Shown here in pieces: positions 23,576 through 35,987 of a stretch of DNA of 64,000 nucleotides (positions within the stretch are counted from its first letter, which is position 1; the number at the start of each line of letters is the position of its first letter). The notes beneath the pieces are model-generated. The model was given only the letters and a program-made list of their open reading frames with translations, was not told where the DNA came from and ran no database searches. The position numbers and the translations under genes are program-made. Source of the DNA: Nymphaea colorata (Eukaryota; Streptophyta; Magnoliopsida; Nymphaeales; Nymphaeaceae); contig NC_045146.1 of the NCBI RefSeq assembly GCF_008831285.2, forward strand, positions 5,778,972 through 5,842,971, read 5' to 3'.

Positions 23576-24080
23576 CGCCCTGTTTGGTTGGAGGGAAAGG
23601 GAGGGAAAGGAATGGAGGGAAAGGGAGGGAAAGGAATGGAAAGGGAAGGGAAGGGAAGGGAAGAGAAAGGGAAGGGAAGGGAAGGGAAGGGAAGGGAAGG
23701 GAATGGAAATAGGTGATTATAAAAGCTTGTTTGGATAAAAGTGAATGGAATGGAAAGGAAACGATACAATTTATAATAATACCCTCAATAGTCAAAAGGT
23801 TGGGAGGCAGGGAGAAAAAAAACGTGGAGGGGTATTGTGGGCAGTCAACACTTTTGTACTTACTCCCTTTCCTTTCCCTCCCAATCCGTCCGATTTGGGA
23901 GGGATTGAATTTACACCATACAAACCTTTCCCTTCCTTTCCTTTCCTTTCCCTCCCCTCCCATCCAAACAGACTTTCTCTCTTTCCCTTCCTTTCCCTCC
24001 TTTCTAATTAGCCAACCAAACACAGGAGGGATTGCTCAATCCCTCCCTTTCCCTCCCTTTCCTTCCAACCAAACAGGCCC
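23576..24080. mobile_element. Foldback MITE with purine and pyrimidine arms
   Basis: It starts near CGCCCTGTTTGGTTGG and ends CCAACCAAACAGGCCC, flanked by TAA on both sides (23,573-23,575 and 24,081-24,083). The TAA site suggests PIF/Harbinger (Tourist) type. The left arm is GGGAAAGG repeats and the right arm their complement, so a large hairpin can form. The reading frames across it are repeats of Pro-Phe-Ser or Gly-Lys-Glu and are not genes. Confidence 0.7.
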
Positions 24081-24083
24081 TAA

Positions 24084-24884
24084 ATGATTTGCTGATGGCT
24101 TGCAAGCTCTTGAAAAAACTCTTACTAGCATGTGCTATGGTAACGTTTTATAGCATTAAAAAATCATGAATTCCCAACACTTCCAACCATTTATTGCACT
24201 CTCAAATGTTGTAATTAATTCTCAGTCGTATAGACAGTTGAAAATTTTTGTGTGTGTGTGTGTGCATATATATCGTGAGAGAGAGAGAGTAGCATTTACA
24301 TGCAAGAAATTTAGGAGTTTATATATCAAGCCCAATAGATTTCAATACTTTCATTTGATATCATTTGTGTTTGTTAACCACTCTGCTAGACTAAGGGACC
24401 ACTTCTTGTGGATACATGTGAAGTATATAAGATGAAATATGTACCCAAAAGCAACTTAGATTTGGTTTGGCTTATTAATCTATGAGATATTCATCATAGT
24501 CTATATGAGAGCAAAATAATACTCAACTTAGATGGCCTTATAAGTAAACTACACAATGTGGTGAATTTAAAGTATGTCATGATCCATTTCACAACAGGCC
24601 ACGGTAATCAGGTGCATCGGCGCATGAACTAGCAAACTACGTTCACACTTAAGGAGATGCCTAGGTGAGTCAAAGTGAGATGTTGAAGAGCACTAATCAT
24701 GTATCAATACAAGACATCTCCAAAAATGTTGATTTTATAGAAGTTTCAGTAGATGTGAAGATCTCTATAATGGCCATTAATTTTTCTATAAATACAAGTT
24801 GTTTAGTGTTAATGGATGAAAATATATTTATTTTTATTATATTTTCATACAATTACCCATGAATTAGTGATTTATGTTGTTGTA
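24084..24884. other. Unassigned AT-rich DNA
   Basis: No gene recognised. A GT run, short TA run and GA run lie together at about 24,250-24,289. Confidence 0.5.
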
Positions 24885-27830
24885 TGTCACACCCCAACCC
24901 TTTTACCCCCAAACAACTTTTTTTTTTGTCAAAACTTAAAACGTCGAGGTGTGACGACACAACGATTTAAAAGGAGCTATGCACATCAAAAGACAATGAG
25001 GCTAACGTTTCATTATGTAGTAAATTCAGTTTATACAAAATCACTTCATATTTCTCAGTAACACATATGACGAAAATGCCCCAAAACCACAACATTGATG
25101 TCTAACAAAAACAACACATCATTGAGACCAAAACATGACATGCTGGCACTACTGTAGACCCAAAATCTCCCCAATATGATGTGAGTTGAGTCATCTGATC
25201 AACTTGCAGCCCCGATTTTGCTAAAACTTAAAAAATGTAAACAAGAGAAAGCTTAGCCTTTACAGTATGTCAACCAACTAGATAAATCCCTAAGCCTCTA
25301 TGGTAAGAGCTCAAATCTGGGATGTAACAAATACAAAAACATGACACTATCATATCGTGATAGGAGCATGCAGTTACATACTTTGCCATGGTAGTACTTC
25401 ACATATACCACGACATGTAAGAATCACACAATGACCACAATTAACACACTCAATAATCACATTCATTTCATGCATATTCACATAATTTACAATCATTTCA
25501 TCTACATTTGCTTTAGTGAATTGGCAGCTCTTGGGGGTGCAAATATAGGTGTGTGCACACCACGAGCGACCTATAGTAGGGAGACAATCCTCGTGGTGGC
25601 CCGAAACGATACGGATCCGTTGACGCTGCAGCGGTAAAGCAATCATCATTGGGTGTGTGAATTCCAATGAGAGTTGCTCAACCTTTCTTAGGACACTCAA
25701 GTTGGGAAGGCGGGAGCCCAACACTCCAAGCACATCACACAACGATATCCTGGGGCCTTGCATCGCCTGCGCTTTGAGCAGGTGAGACTAGTGGTAAAGG
25801 CGGAACATATCTCAAACATATTGGCATAACCCACTGGTCTCATATCCATTATTCTTTCTTAACTAATCATTATGAGAACACATTTACAAAATGACCGGCT
25901 AAGCACACAACGTTTGTTCACTTCACGAGTGCACCCATACCTCAAGTCACCTCCGTACAAGGGCTACACACACAATCAATGATCTTAGCTAGCCATCATA
26001 AAATTGCGAGCTTCAAATTCATTCAATTTCATTATTGCCCACAACAATGCACACGAAAAAATATTACAACATTCACATCAATCAAACATAACAAGCATAT
26101 CATACAAAACTTATCTAAAACACAGAAAGTAGTCTCATTCTATAATTGACTCGTAGTTATCCTATGCAACAGTCATTCTAAGATGCTTTTTAATGTACAA
26201 TCAGGGTCGGAGAGATACTCAACTCGATACACCACCTAATCTGTCCTAAGCAGTTATACTTGCTAGCATGCACATGTCATTGCGTAGTAGTTCAAAAATA
26301 TTCAATCAATATCATAATCATTCAATCACATGCATATATTCATTTAACACCGCATAATCATCGGATTCAACGATCCTGAAAGTACACACTCTATATTAGC
26401 CTTAGGCAGAGGTTTGCCTTAAATGCCGTCATACTTGTCACGCGTCACCAAGATTACGAAAATCGCCTCGAGCTTCAAAACTTGTCACTCAAGGTCTACT
26501 CGACGTGCTCGATAAACCTGTAAAAATATCTAAATGATAAGTTTTCTACTCGATTCGCTTTAAAATTTATACAAATAAGAAATATGATCATTAAAGGCAT
26601 AGGTCATTGCCTCAAGAGGGTGTCGACAGGTAGTATCGAACCATAAAGCCTTTCAATAGGTTTCTTCCCAACTCTTTGAGGTTGTGACCAAATGATTAAA
26701 ACTCAAAACTTCGATTCAACTTATCACTAGTATGTTTCTCACTTGTTTTCTTACTTGAGGCAGCAATTATGCTTCCCAACATACATACTTTTTCCCAACA
26801 AGTGACACAATGTGCATATCAACAATAGTATACGTCACGAGTTTGCTAAAATGGTTCTAAACTTTCTCAACAACTCAAAATCTCTACCATGCTTCGTAAC
26901 CACTTCAAATATTAACCCATCATGCTAAAAAGACAATTACATACATTCTTAGGGCAAAAATCCTTAGGCTTGTTTAGTCATGCTCGACTGATCCTCAAGT
27001 GGCTAAAGCTATATGTTGTCATCACCTCCAATGCCTTCTATTCTCTGTTATGAGGTGAAAGACGTGTTCCTCAAGATTTAATCCAACCCAACAACATTAA
27101 GTAGGGTGAGAATGAGTGAAAGAGAGATCAAGAGAGAGGTCTGCCGTTAGAAGAGGGCATGCATGGGTGAGATGAGAGACATATAAAAACAAAGGGCGAA
27201 AGCTCGGGGCGAGGCAAAAAGAGAAAGGTGAGAGAGACAATGCAAAGAGTGTGCTTGGTTGAGGGTGAGAGACCGTGAGAGTGAGAGATGTTGCGAGTGA
27301 GAGGAGGCTAGCGAGAGAGAGTGCGAACAGAGGGACGAGAGAGTAGTGAAGGAGGAAGAGAGTGTGGGAGAGAGGGGGATGAGCAGAAAGAGTGCAAGAG
27401 AAACAGACGAGGGGGTGAGAGCTGGCGAGAGAGGGGGGGGGGATGAACAGAGAGAAATCGGGATAGAGGAGGAGACAAACAGAAAACGACAAGTGAAAGA
27501 AGGATAGAGCTGCAATAGAGTGTGAAAACGATGGAGACAAAAGAGATAGAGAGAGATCAAGACGGCTTACCTTAGCACCGCTGTCGTCCTTCAACTCCAT
27601 CGCCGCTGCACTTCCTTCCGCCTCCTGCTTCTCTACCCGTGCAAAACCCAGTGAGAGAGAAGAAGAGGAAGAGCCGGCATCAGGCCTCCTCTTCACGTGG
27701 TGGAGTTCGGGTCTGGGTCTGGACCTGATTCACACCATGACCAACCTGCAAAGACTCCAAGCCTTACATTGCAGGTGTTTTGAGGCTTAACTTTGCATTT
27801 CCTCAAAATGAGGGTTAAAACAGGAAATAA
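24885..27830 (+). mobile_element. Probable long LTR (solo or truncated) of a Gypsy-type element
   Basis: It opens TGTCACACCCCAACCC, a start common to large plant Gypsy LTRs, and soon has CGTCGAGGTGTGACGACAC. A GA-rich leader follows at 27,110-27,560. Candidate end GGGTTAAAACA lies near 27,821-27,831. No primer-binding site follows and no coding domains were seen. Target duplication could not be shown, so the extent is tentative. The Ser/Leu-rich frames on the minus strand are shadows of the GA-rich tract. Confidence 0.35.
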
Positions 27831-29239
27831 GCATAAACAGTGGAATCAAGATTCAAAGTTTGAAGTGCAAAATAGTTATTTTTTAAAGCATCCAAATATT
27901 GATGTTGGCCCGTGCTCAAAATCTATGCCATATAAAATATTCATTTTTGGGGGTGAGCCGGAAATTGTAACCCACTTCTCACTTAATTTGAAGAAGAAAA
28001 TGTGGGGAGTAGAGTTGTGGAGGTGTTGGACCATGTGGGGGGTCATTCCACTTCTCCAATCAACTCCGATGGCAAAATCCTTCTTGGTAGGAATCTATGC
28101 TTAACAGTTAGGATCTTTTGCATGTTGCATGTCCATATAGAGTTGTGCAACCAAGTCAAGTTCATTTGCATACACAAACTTATAGCTAATCTCAGCTCTA
28201 TGTGATAGGCAAACTTAGATGAACAAAGGCCTAAATACACTTATTTGATAGTTTGACAGGCTTCGTGATTTTGAAATGTCAATACACTTAGAACTATTAA
28301 CACTAAGTTGGTACATTTTGCATATTTATTTTGTATCAAACATCTCTTTGACTGAATCAAGATGTAATCTTATATTATGAAATAGCAACCAACATGATCT
28401 CCCAAATTATGCAGGCTTCGTTTCTAGATCCAATGGATCACATTACCTTAGTTGGATTAAGAGAAATATCTTCAAGAACTTGAATCAATTATCTGAGAGA
28501 AGTTAAACTTTCTGTGATTGTACGACAAGCAAACCCTGTTCTCTATTTATTGCATAAGCTTATACTTATGAGTTAATTCCATCATAGTATGTGAGACATC
28601 CCATGTATATTGCACTAATAAGTAATTCGATCAATTATGGAAAACTAAAAATGATCCCTACAACTTCATTATATGACCCTTAAAGATACTAATTTTTATG
28701 TTCTTCCATATCTCTTGAACTTTTTGTTACCTTTCTGGTGCATTTTCAGATGATAAATTAATGTTTCTACTTAAACATGTTACCCAAGACCGTGACTAAT
28801 TTGTTTGCATGTGGCATGTCTAGGAAAACAACTGGTTAGATCTTATTCAATAATTTTGTGTGGGAGAGCAAAAACATCTATCATTATACAGGTGTTTACT
28901 TTAATTATCAACAAATATTGGTAAGGCTTGTTGTTCCCTATATAAAAATTTCACCTAGGTGAATCTCAACACATGAATCCCTCAACACATGATAATTTCA
29001 ATATTGAGATTGAGAAGTCCACTACAACTATGAAGATTGCAATCATTATGCCTATCATGTGCGACTGAGAGAATGCTGGATTATGAGATTTGGATCCACC
29101 TATAACATGGTAAGATCCAGACCAGCTCTCACGGAGGGAGCAATTTGATAGGTAATTGCCCCATGTTTACCAACATACCAGCATTTCACTCACATTTGTT
29201 GATGTGCATCCAAAAAAACTGAAGGTGGACTAAAAGAGG
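27831..29239. other. Unassigned intergenic DNA
   Basis: No domain, inverted repeat or RNA gene was recognised. Reading frames are short and AT-biased. Confidence 0.5.
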
Positions 29240-29319
29240 CAAGAAAGAAAAGATAACTGGACAGAGAGAAGAATATATTCTGGTGTATCATTCCACTTTT
29301 ATCTGATGTCTCCAAAGCG

Positions 29320-29367
<48 letters not shown>

Positions 29368-30960
29368 TGCTCCTAATACTACTTTACCGCTCCTGCATTT
29401 CTCTCTGTGATTAAAGTGTGGTGCTTGAAGTTGAGATTTCCGTTGATTAGTTCTCATCTCCGTCGAGCCAGAAGAAGTTGCGGTGTTGTGCTGAACAGTG
29501 AGGTATATATATATTGGTGCTCCTAATACTACTTTACCGCTCCTGCATTTCTCTCTGTGATTAAAGTGTGGTGCTTGAAGTTGAGATTTCCGTTGATTAG
29601 TTCTCATCTCCGTCGAGCCAGAAGAAGTTGCGGTGTTGTGCTGAACAGTGAGGTATATATTTCGTTTATCCCTCAATTTTATAAAACATTGGTGGAAGCT
29701 CAATTCCTTGAAGCCTTCTCGCTTAAGCAAGTATTTACTCGTTTTAGTTTTTATTGGACACAGAACAATTACCTCTGTTTATTTTCAAAATGAAAGGTCC
29801 CACTCAGCATATTCCGATTGATGTTGATGACATTGCAATATCATGAACTCGAATGAGCTTATCCAACTCCGGATGCATTGAAAAGCTAGGAATGTTGGTG
29901 GTTGCCTTAGTAACAGATCATCTAAGGCCCTCACATAACTTTCTTGTCTAGAAGTTTGATTCTAGAATCTCTCCTATGTTCATGTTGCAATGGAAGAGCA
30001 CATTTTGGCCTTTTCCAAAAAGTTTCTCTGCGAGGTGGTAAGCGTCCACCAACATGTCTTTGCTACCAGCCTTCTCCACTTTGGATGGCCCTAAATTCAC
30101 CAGGAAATCCAACTTTATATGCAAGTGGTGAAGAAGGATTACAATACCCCACAACGATTTGACCAAATACTGCCTTTGCAATTAAAAATCTTCGATGATA
30201 CATGCAAGATCCAATAGATCCCAGCCAGATGTTAGTCAAGGGAACTTTTAGATATTTAAAAAGAACCATCTATTGTGCTCTTCAAATAAATTCCCCTTCC
30301 TATATATATTAGTGCTTGTCTACTAACTCTGATGGCGATATGGACAGGGAGGGGCTAATATTGCAGTAGTGGTTATATATATCATTTTCTTTGGGTTCAA
30401 TTTTCTTGGTGTAGCTCAGGAAAATGAGCCTGTCACTAACCCATACTGCAGTAGCTTCAAGTGCCAAGCTGAATATATACGTGTTGTTCTTCAATCAGGG
30501 CTTCTAAGAAACCTACTGAAAATTATGAGTTTTGATGCATCATTGGAACCAATTGTGGACCCAATCCTTTACTGATGTTCCTTCGAGCTATTACAGACAA
30601 ACATAGCCACCTTCTCCATTCCATGGCTTCAAGCATTCATGCCGCAGGTCACAAGAGAACGATTGTACAGCCGGCGCTAAACACCCGGCCTTAAATGTAG
30701 GTGCAACTGTAATGCTGGTATAAAAATACCACATCTACTCAAAAAATCTAGCAGTTTTATTCCACATTTGTTGGGGCACTGTGTTTTTTTTTTTTTTTTT
30801 GGATATGGAATGCCAGCAATTCAAACGTTCCTTAAATTTCTTTGTTTATGTTCCTAAATTCTGCTTATCTAATTTGGCGGTAATTTCATCCAGAGTTTTC
30901 CAATATATAAAGGAAAGGCGTTTATGTCTGTTTTTCTGTTTTCCCTTTAGTCTGTTCCTC
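29240..30960. repeat. Second copy of the LARD-like interior module
   Basis: Aligns with 8,440-9,243 plus 14,192-14,850, that is, the first copy without its Copia insertion. The uninterrupted site AAGGG is at 30,238-30,242. It includes a 43-bp TA run (about 29,321-29,363) and a 150-bp tandem duplication absent from the first copy. Confidence 0.7.
29364..29662. repeat. 150-bp tandem duplication
   Basis: TTGGTGCTCCTAATACTACT begins at 29,364 and again at 29,514. The two units appear identical through …GAACAGTGAGGTATATAT. The homologous segment at about 8,510-8,660 has a single unit, so the duplication arose in this copy. Confidence 0.85.
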
Positions 30961-32153
30961 TACTTGCTGGTCCCTTGATTGGCCTAAGTTGGGGGTATAT
31001 TTTCTTTTCCTCGGTGCATTTTTCAACCTACCTCCAGTGGATGGACGATTGCAATGGCCGTGTTGACGCCTCATTACGGTGCCTTCTCCAGCCCGACAAA
31101 TCTCTGGACAACCGTCTGCAAAACTTCATCTCTCATGAATGAGGGATAAAGCTTTTGCTAAGAATAGCAAAATGCAACGATGAAAAGATTTTGTCTAGAA
31201 AATTTATGGAATTTTGCTAGAACCAGCCACTGCAGACTAGTCATCATATAACCACTCGAGATGAAAATCAGCGTGCTGCAATTGATTATGAAGCTACAGT
31301 GTAAACTTTTTTTTTTTTGTTATTCAGTGTTTTAGACATTGTTTATAATTTTTTAGATGCAAGACCGACCCTTCTAATTAACCGCATCAATTTCGAGTGG
31401 CAAAAAAAAAAACGAGAAGACTTTTAAGACCAGCTGAAGAAGAACGAGTACCACCAGCATGCACCAGACATCGCACGCAGGTGGAATCCGCCTGCGGAAG
31501 ACACGTGACGAAGGAGAACACAAAAATGGTGCAATGAGCTTTAGAGGCTTTAATTTATTGAGCTGTACCGAAATTGATCTGCATCTGATTACTTGAGTAT
31601 TTTTAGTCGATTCAAACCAATTATATTCCCTAGCATCTTCGACAAGCTCCACAAGGCAAAAGAAATAAGCCTATTAAGCTCCTAAGAAGTCGAGCCTCAG
31701 CTGTACTTTGCTTAAAAGAGAAGCGCCATAATCACCAGTAAGACCAGGTTGCATTATTGCTCTCATGAGGGGGTTTTCCCTTTTGGCTTTCAGGGACAAG
31801 AAGTCCAGTGGTAATGGGAGCACAGAACCAATGGTTACACCGGGCGAAACCACCATCAAATCAAACCAAACAAATTTTATGATCAGGCAACAGCGCATTT
31901 GACCATAGAATTGCTCGCTTTCCGTAAATTCCACGTCATAGGCGAAGTATCAAAAAAGCCTTGTGCAAATAGATATACATTACATGGCAGGTCCACAAAA
32001 ACTAGCAAATTCAAGTTCCTCAAGAGGAGCTAACATTCTTGTTGATACAAAATTTTGGAGCCAAATAGAAAACCGCTCTAACTTGATTGCCCGAGAAGGG
32101 GGATCCAGCCAAGGACCATAGGCCACACTCGGCCCGTGAACCATTCCTTCCTC
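30961..32153. other. NUP93 3' flank and probable 3' UTR
   Basis: DNA downstream of the minus-strand NUP93 stop codon. The part next to the stop is presumably 3' UTR. Short frames such as the one at 31,674-31,934 on the minus strand show no recognisable domain. No separate gene is supported. Confidence 0.4.
31554..31559 (-). terminator. Candidate NUP93 poly(A) signal
   Basis: AATAAA on the minus strand about 595 nt after the NUP93 stop codon. Plant poly(A) signals are loose, so this is only a candidate. Confidence 0.3.
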
Positions 32154-32231
32154 TCACAAGCTCCGAGCCACTCTGTCATATAAATCCTGGGGCCAGTTCC
32201 TGCTCATATGATTCGCCACAAAGTTTGAAAT
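32154..32231 (-). CDS. NUP93: NUP93 last coding exon
   Basis: 78 bp, 25 codons and TGA. Reads ISNFVANHMSRNWPQDLYD…ending ARSL. Acceptor TTTCAG. Confidence 0.92.
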   Translation of the reverse strand: MSNFVANHMSRNWPQDLYDRVARSL

Positions 32232-33953
32232 CTGAAATGGAGAAGCAGATAAATGGTTCATATTGATTAGCTGGTATCAAAGCATTAAAGAATTCACATG
32301 GTCATGCACCATGACAAATAAGAAAATGAAACATTTAGCACTAAACTGACTTTGCATGATTTTACTAGTTCAGGTGGCCAAATGCGAAGGAAATTTCATA
32401 AACATCTCCATATAATATTCCAATATTCAGATGGTAGAGAGCAAAATAACAAGATTGCCATTATGAAAACAAAATGTAAATAGCATTTGTACCTTAGCCT
32501 TCAAAATACGAACCATGCCATCCGCATCTGGCACGTTGTCCAGGCATGTTAGGGCTACTTTTAGCAAATCAGGCACACAAGTTTCAACCAAAGGAGATAA
32601 ATTTTGAAATACATCAGCTGTAGTATCTGGGGATCGTGGATCTAAAGGAAGAAATTGGAGCTTGGAAATCTCTCTAAGAGCATCTGCATGATGACCACTT
32701 CTGGCCAACTTCTGAATAACAACCACTGCCTCCAATTGCCGCAATATTAACTGCTGCTCTGAAACAAGACCTCTTTCCTGGATGCTATACGAGTAACCAA
32801 CAAGAAAATTTAGAGCTGACAAGAACAGAAAAAAACAAAAAAACACTCAAACCAAAGTACTTCCATAATGGTTCTAATATGACATCCATTAAGGCGTCTA
32901 TGACAAGCAAATGTTTCAGTGGTTTATCTATCAAATCATGTCAAACAAAGATAACTTCCAAAGGCATCTTTTAAGCGATTGGAAAACATGGACATGAAAA
33001 CAGATGGCATGAACTGGAAAAACGGGTACATCTATAAAAACCTAATGACCAAAGAATTGGTGTAGAAAAGGAAAGGAAAATTGTGAACACAAAAAGGCAT
33101 CCCTACAAATATTATAGGTCTATATTAATTCATACATCGTAGTTGATGGCCACTTTATACTTTTGAATTGGAAAAAGTACAAAGAAGCTACAGACACCAA
33201 TGACATGGCTCCATCTAAGTCACATGGGTACGGGTACAGAGATACACGAGTACGGGCACAACAACTTTAAAAAATGTGGGTACGGGGGTAAGACAAGATA
33301 TATGTTTGTATATATGCAAAATAACACAAAAAAATCAAAATGAAAACAACATTTTTATAATACAAGTGATATAAATAAAAACATTATATGTTAATGAACA
33401 ATAAATCTAAGAATAAAATGAAAAGTAAGGTGAAAAATTAAATCAAAGCAAAATTAAGCAGTTTGGATCTCTAGGTACCCAAATGTGTCCAAGTACCCAT
33501 TTTCGGGTACGGGTACGGCAACACAGGTACGTGGACCTTACTGAAGTACCCATGTGACCTAGGACTCCATATTTTGACTGAAGAACAACCTTACTTGCGT
33601 TGCTCACATCCCAATAACTTTGCCATGCCATAAGAGGAGTATTATTTTTAAACCTCATTCAAACCAAAGACGGTTACCATTAATTGCCATGATGCACTTT
33701 CAGCTTGCCATAATTTTCATGATTACAAAAATCCTATTGTAATCATTTTAGGCAACAAGCAACAATCCTTTTCAAATACGAACTAGAAATGCAGAGAATG
33801 TCTTAAAAAACACAAAAATTACAAGTAAACTTAATGCAAAAATGTCTTAAAAAACACAACAATTACAAGTAAACTTAATGCAAAATTACTAACAATAATT
33901 GTTAATATCAAGTGGACAATATAGATAGATAGATAGATGGATAGATAGACACA

Positions 33954-34008
<55 letters not shown>

Positions 34009-35946
34009 AAATACCTGGATTCAGACATGTACTTGTATGCCTCCAAAATATCATTACCAGCATGAATCAAAGCAGCAGTATGGCTATCACCATCCAATTT
34101 ACCACGAAATGAAGCACAAATAGCTTCAGAAAGGCACTTGTTTATTGTTTCCAATGCTGTTCCAAAAGCCCCAACCCGTTTTTGGATTTCCACGGACTGT
34201 AATTATTGAAAAAAGAGGAGAGAATAAGAGTAGCAACACAAGGAAAGGAAAAGCATATCAGAAGTCACGAATAAAACAAATAAGATGTTGACACAATGAC
34301 AGATCAATATGACAAACAGTTTATGACTTTATTCTGCGAAATCACATACCTAATAACATTTTCACAGATATAAAATAAGAGATGCAAATTTCTATCAAAC
34401 TGTTCAGTAACCTTGCATGCATGCCCTCGCTATTGATTAACAAATAGAAATACTGAATAGTACCATTTTCTGCAGCTGTTTATATTGATAACAGTGCTTG
34501 AGACATCCATAACTAGTATCCGCTTTCGGAAAATGATCAAGATTGTCATTTTGTGCCACAGTTTGCACCAATCATGTTTGATTTGTCATAGACCTATTAA
34601 ACTATATTTATCCTTAATTTAATATTTTAAACTGTATTCCCCTCCCCGCACAAGAAAAAGGAGAACTTTCAGAAGTGTACTTAAATATTTGGCAAGAATC
34701 AAAGGCACACCTACCTAATTCAATATTGTAAAGGGCACACCATCAAAAATAACTTTCTGTCAATTAAACCCAGGCTTGGGTTAATGCTATAAAATGATTA
34801 AAATGCCCCAACCATAGACAATATTGTCTTGATTAGTTTGGATAGCCTCTTTAGTTACACCAAATAGTATTATCAAATTTATGTTTAGCTATATCTAAGT
34901 TAGTTACTTTTTTTTGTTAATATCAAAATTAGTTAAGGAAGCAGTGGACCTGCTAGACATAAACTTCTGGATGTCGATTAACCACGAATAATCAAGAAAT
35001 GTACGCCTCAGCATGAATCACACTTTTAAAGGCCCTGACCAATAATATGATTAATGCATTCAAAACAAATGCCTGAAATGTTCCAAAGACTATTTTCTAT
35101 ACTCTTCAGTCAAAAACACAAGCCGTAGGTAAGCCTGGGCACCGGGCCGCCGCCGGGCACCCGGTACCCGGCCCGCCACGGGCCCGGGCCTTGACAAAAA
35201 GGTTTTCGGGCCAAATTTATCGGGCTCGGCCCGGCCCGGGCCTGCCACTGTGATCGGTGGCGGCCCGATAAGCCCGACATGGGTTTTTTTTTTTCTTTAA
35301 AAAAAATGAACTTAGATAATTAAGAACTTAGGGTTATGGGTTAGGTTTTCTTTTTCTCTTTTCGTTTCATTAAGAAATTTCATCACCGCGAGCTCGAGAC
35401 TGCCTCCTCCAGTCCTCCAGTCTTCCTCATCGGCCGTCGCCCCTTGGCTGCCTCCTCCGGTCCTCCCGCCGGTCGCCGCCATCGCACAACTGCTCTACTT
35501 GCTTCATTGTCGGTTGCATCGAGTGATTCTCCTCCAGAGGACTACTTTCTACTGGTTGGTGTTGTTCTTGTTTTTGTTATTCTATTAAGTACACATGGTT
35601 TACGTTCGTGCTCATTTTTTGAGTGAGCTAGAGGCTAGCAAGTAGCAACCTGCCTCAAAGCTCGGCCCGTTAATAATCGGGCCGGGCCGGGCCTCGGGCA
35701 TAAACCGAAGCCCGAGGCCCGATATTACATGGGCCCGGCCCGGCCCGTTTAGAAACGGGCCGGGCCTCGGGCCAGCCCGTTTTGAATGCCGGGCTTTGAT
35801 TTTTTCATTTTTAACGGGCTGGACGGCCCGGCCCAATGCCCAGCCTTAGCCGTAGGCTCTAACTTAAGAAGCAAAATTTCCCCTTATTGAGTCTACTAAG
35901 GTTCTCCATCTACTGATGGTTTTCAGTTCCACACTGAATCAATGTT

Positions 35947-35987
<41 letters not shown>

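Noticed and set aside
23482-24087. Several Pro-Phe-Ser-rich and Gly-Lys-Glu-rich frames
   Set aside because: Translations of the purine and pyrimidine arms of the foldback MITE.
27097-27696. 199-codon Ser/Leu-rich minus-strand frame
   Set aside because: Complement of a GA-rich tract inside an LTR-like region. Low complexity, no domain.
33443-33658. 71-codon minus-strand frame
   Set aside because: Runs across the end of a hAT-like element and its flank inside a NUP93 intron.
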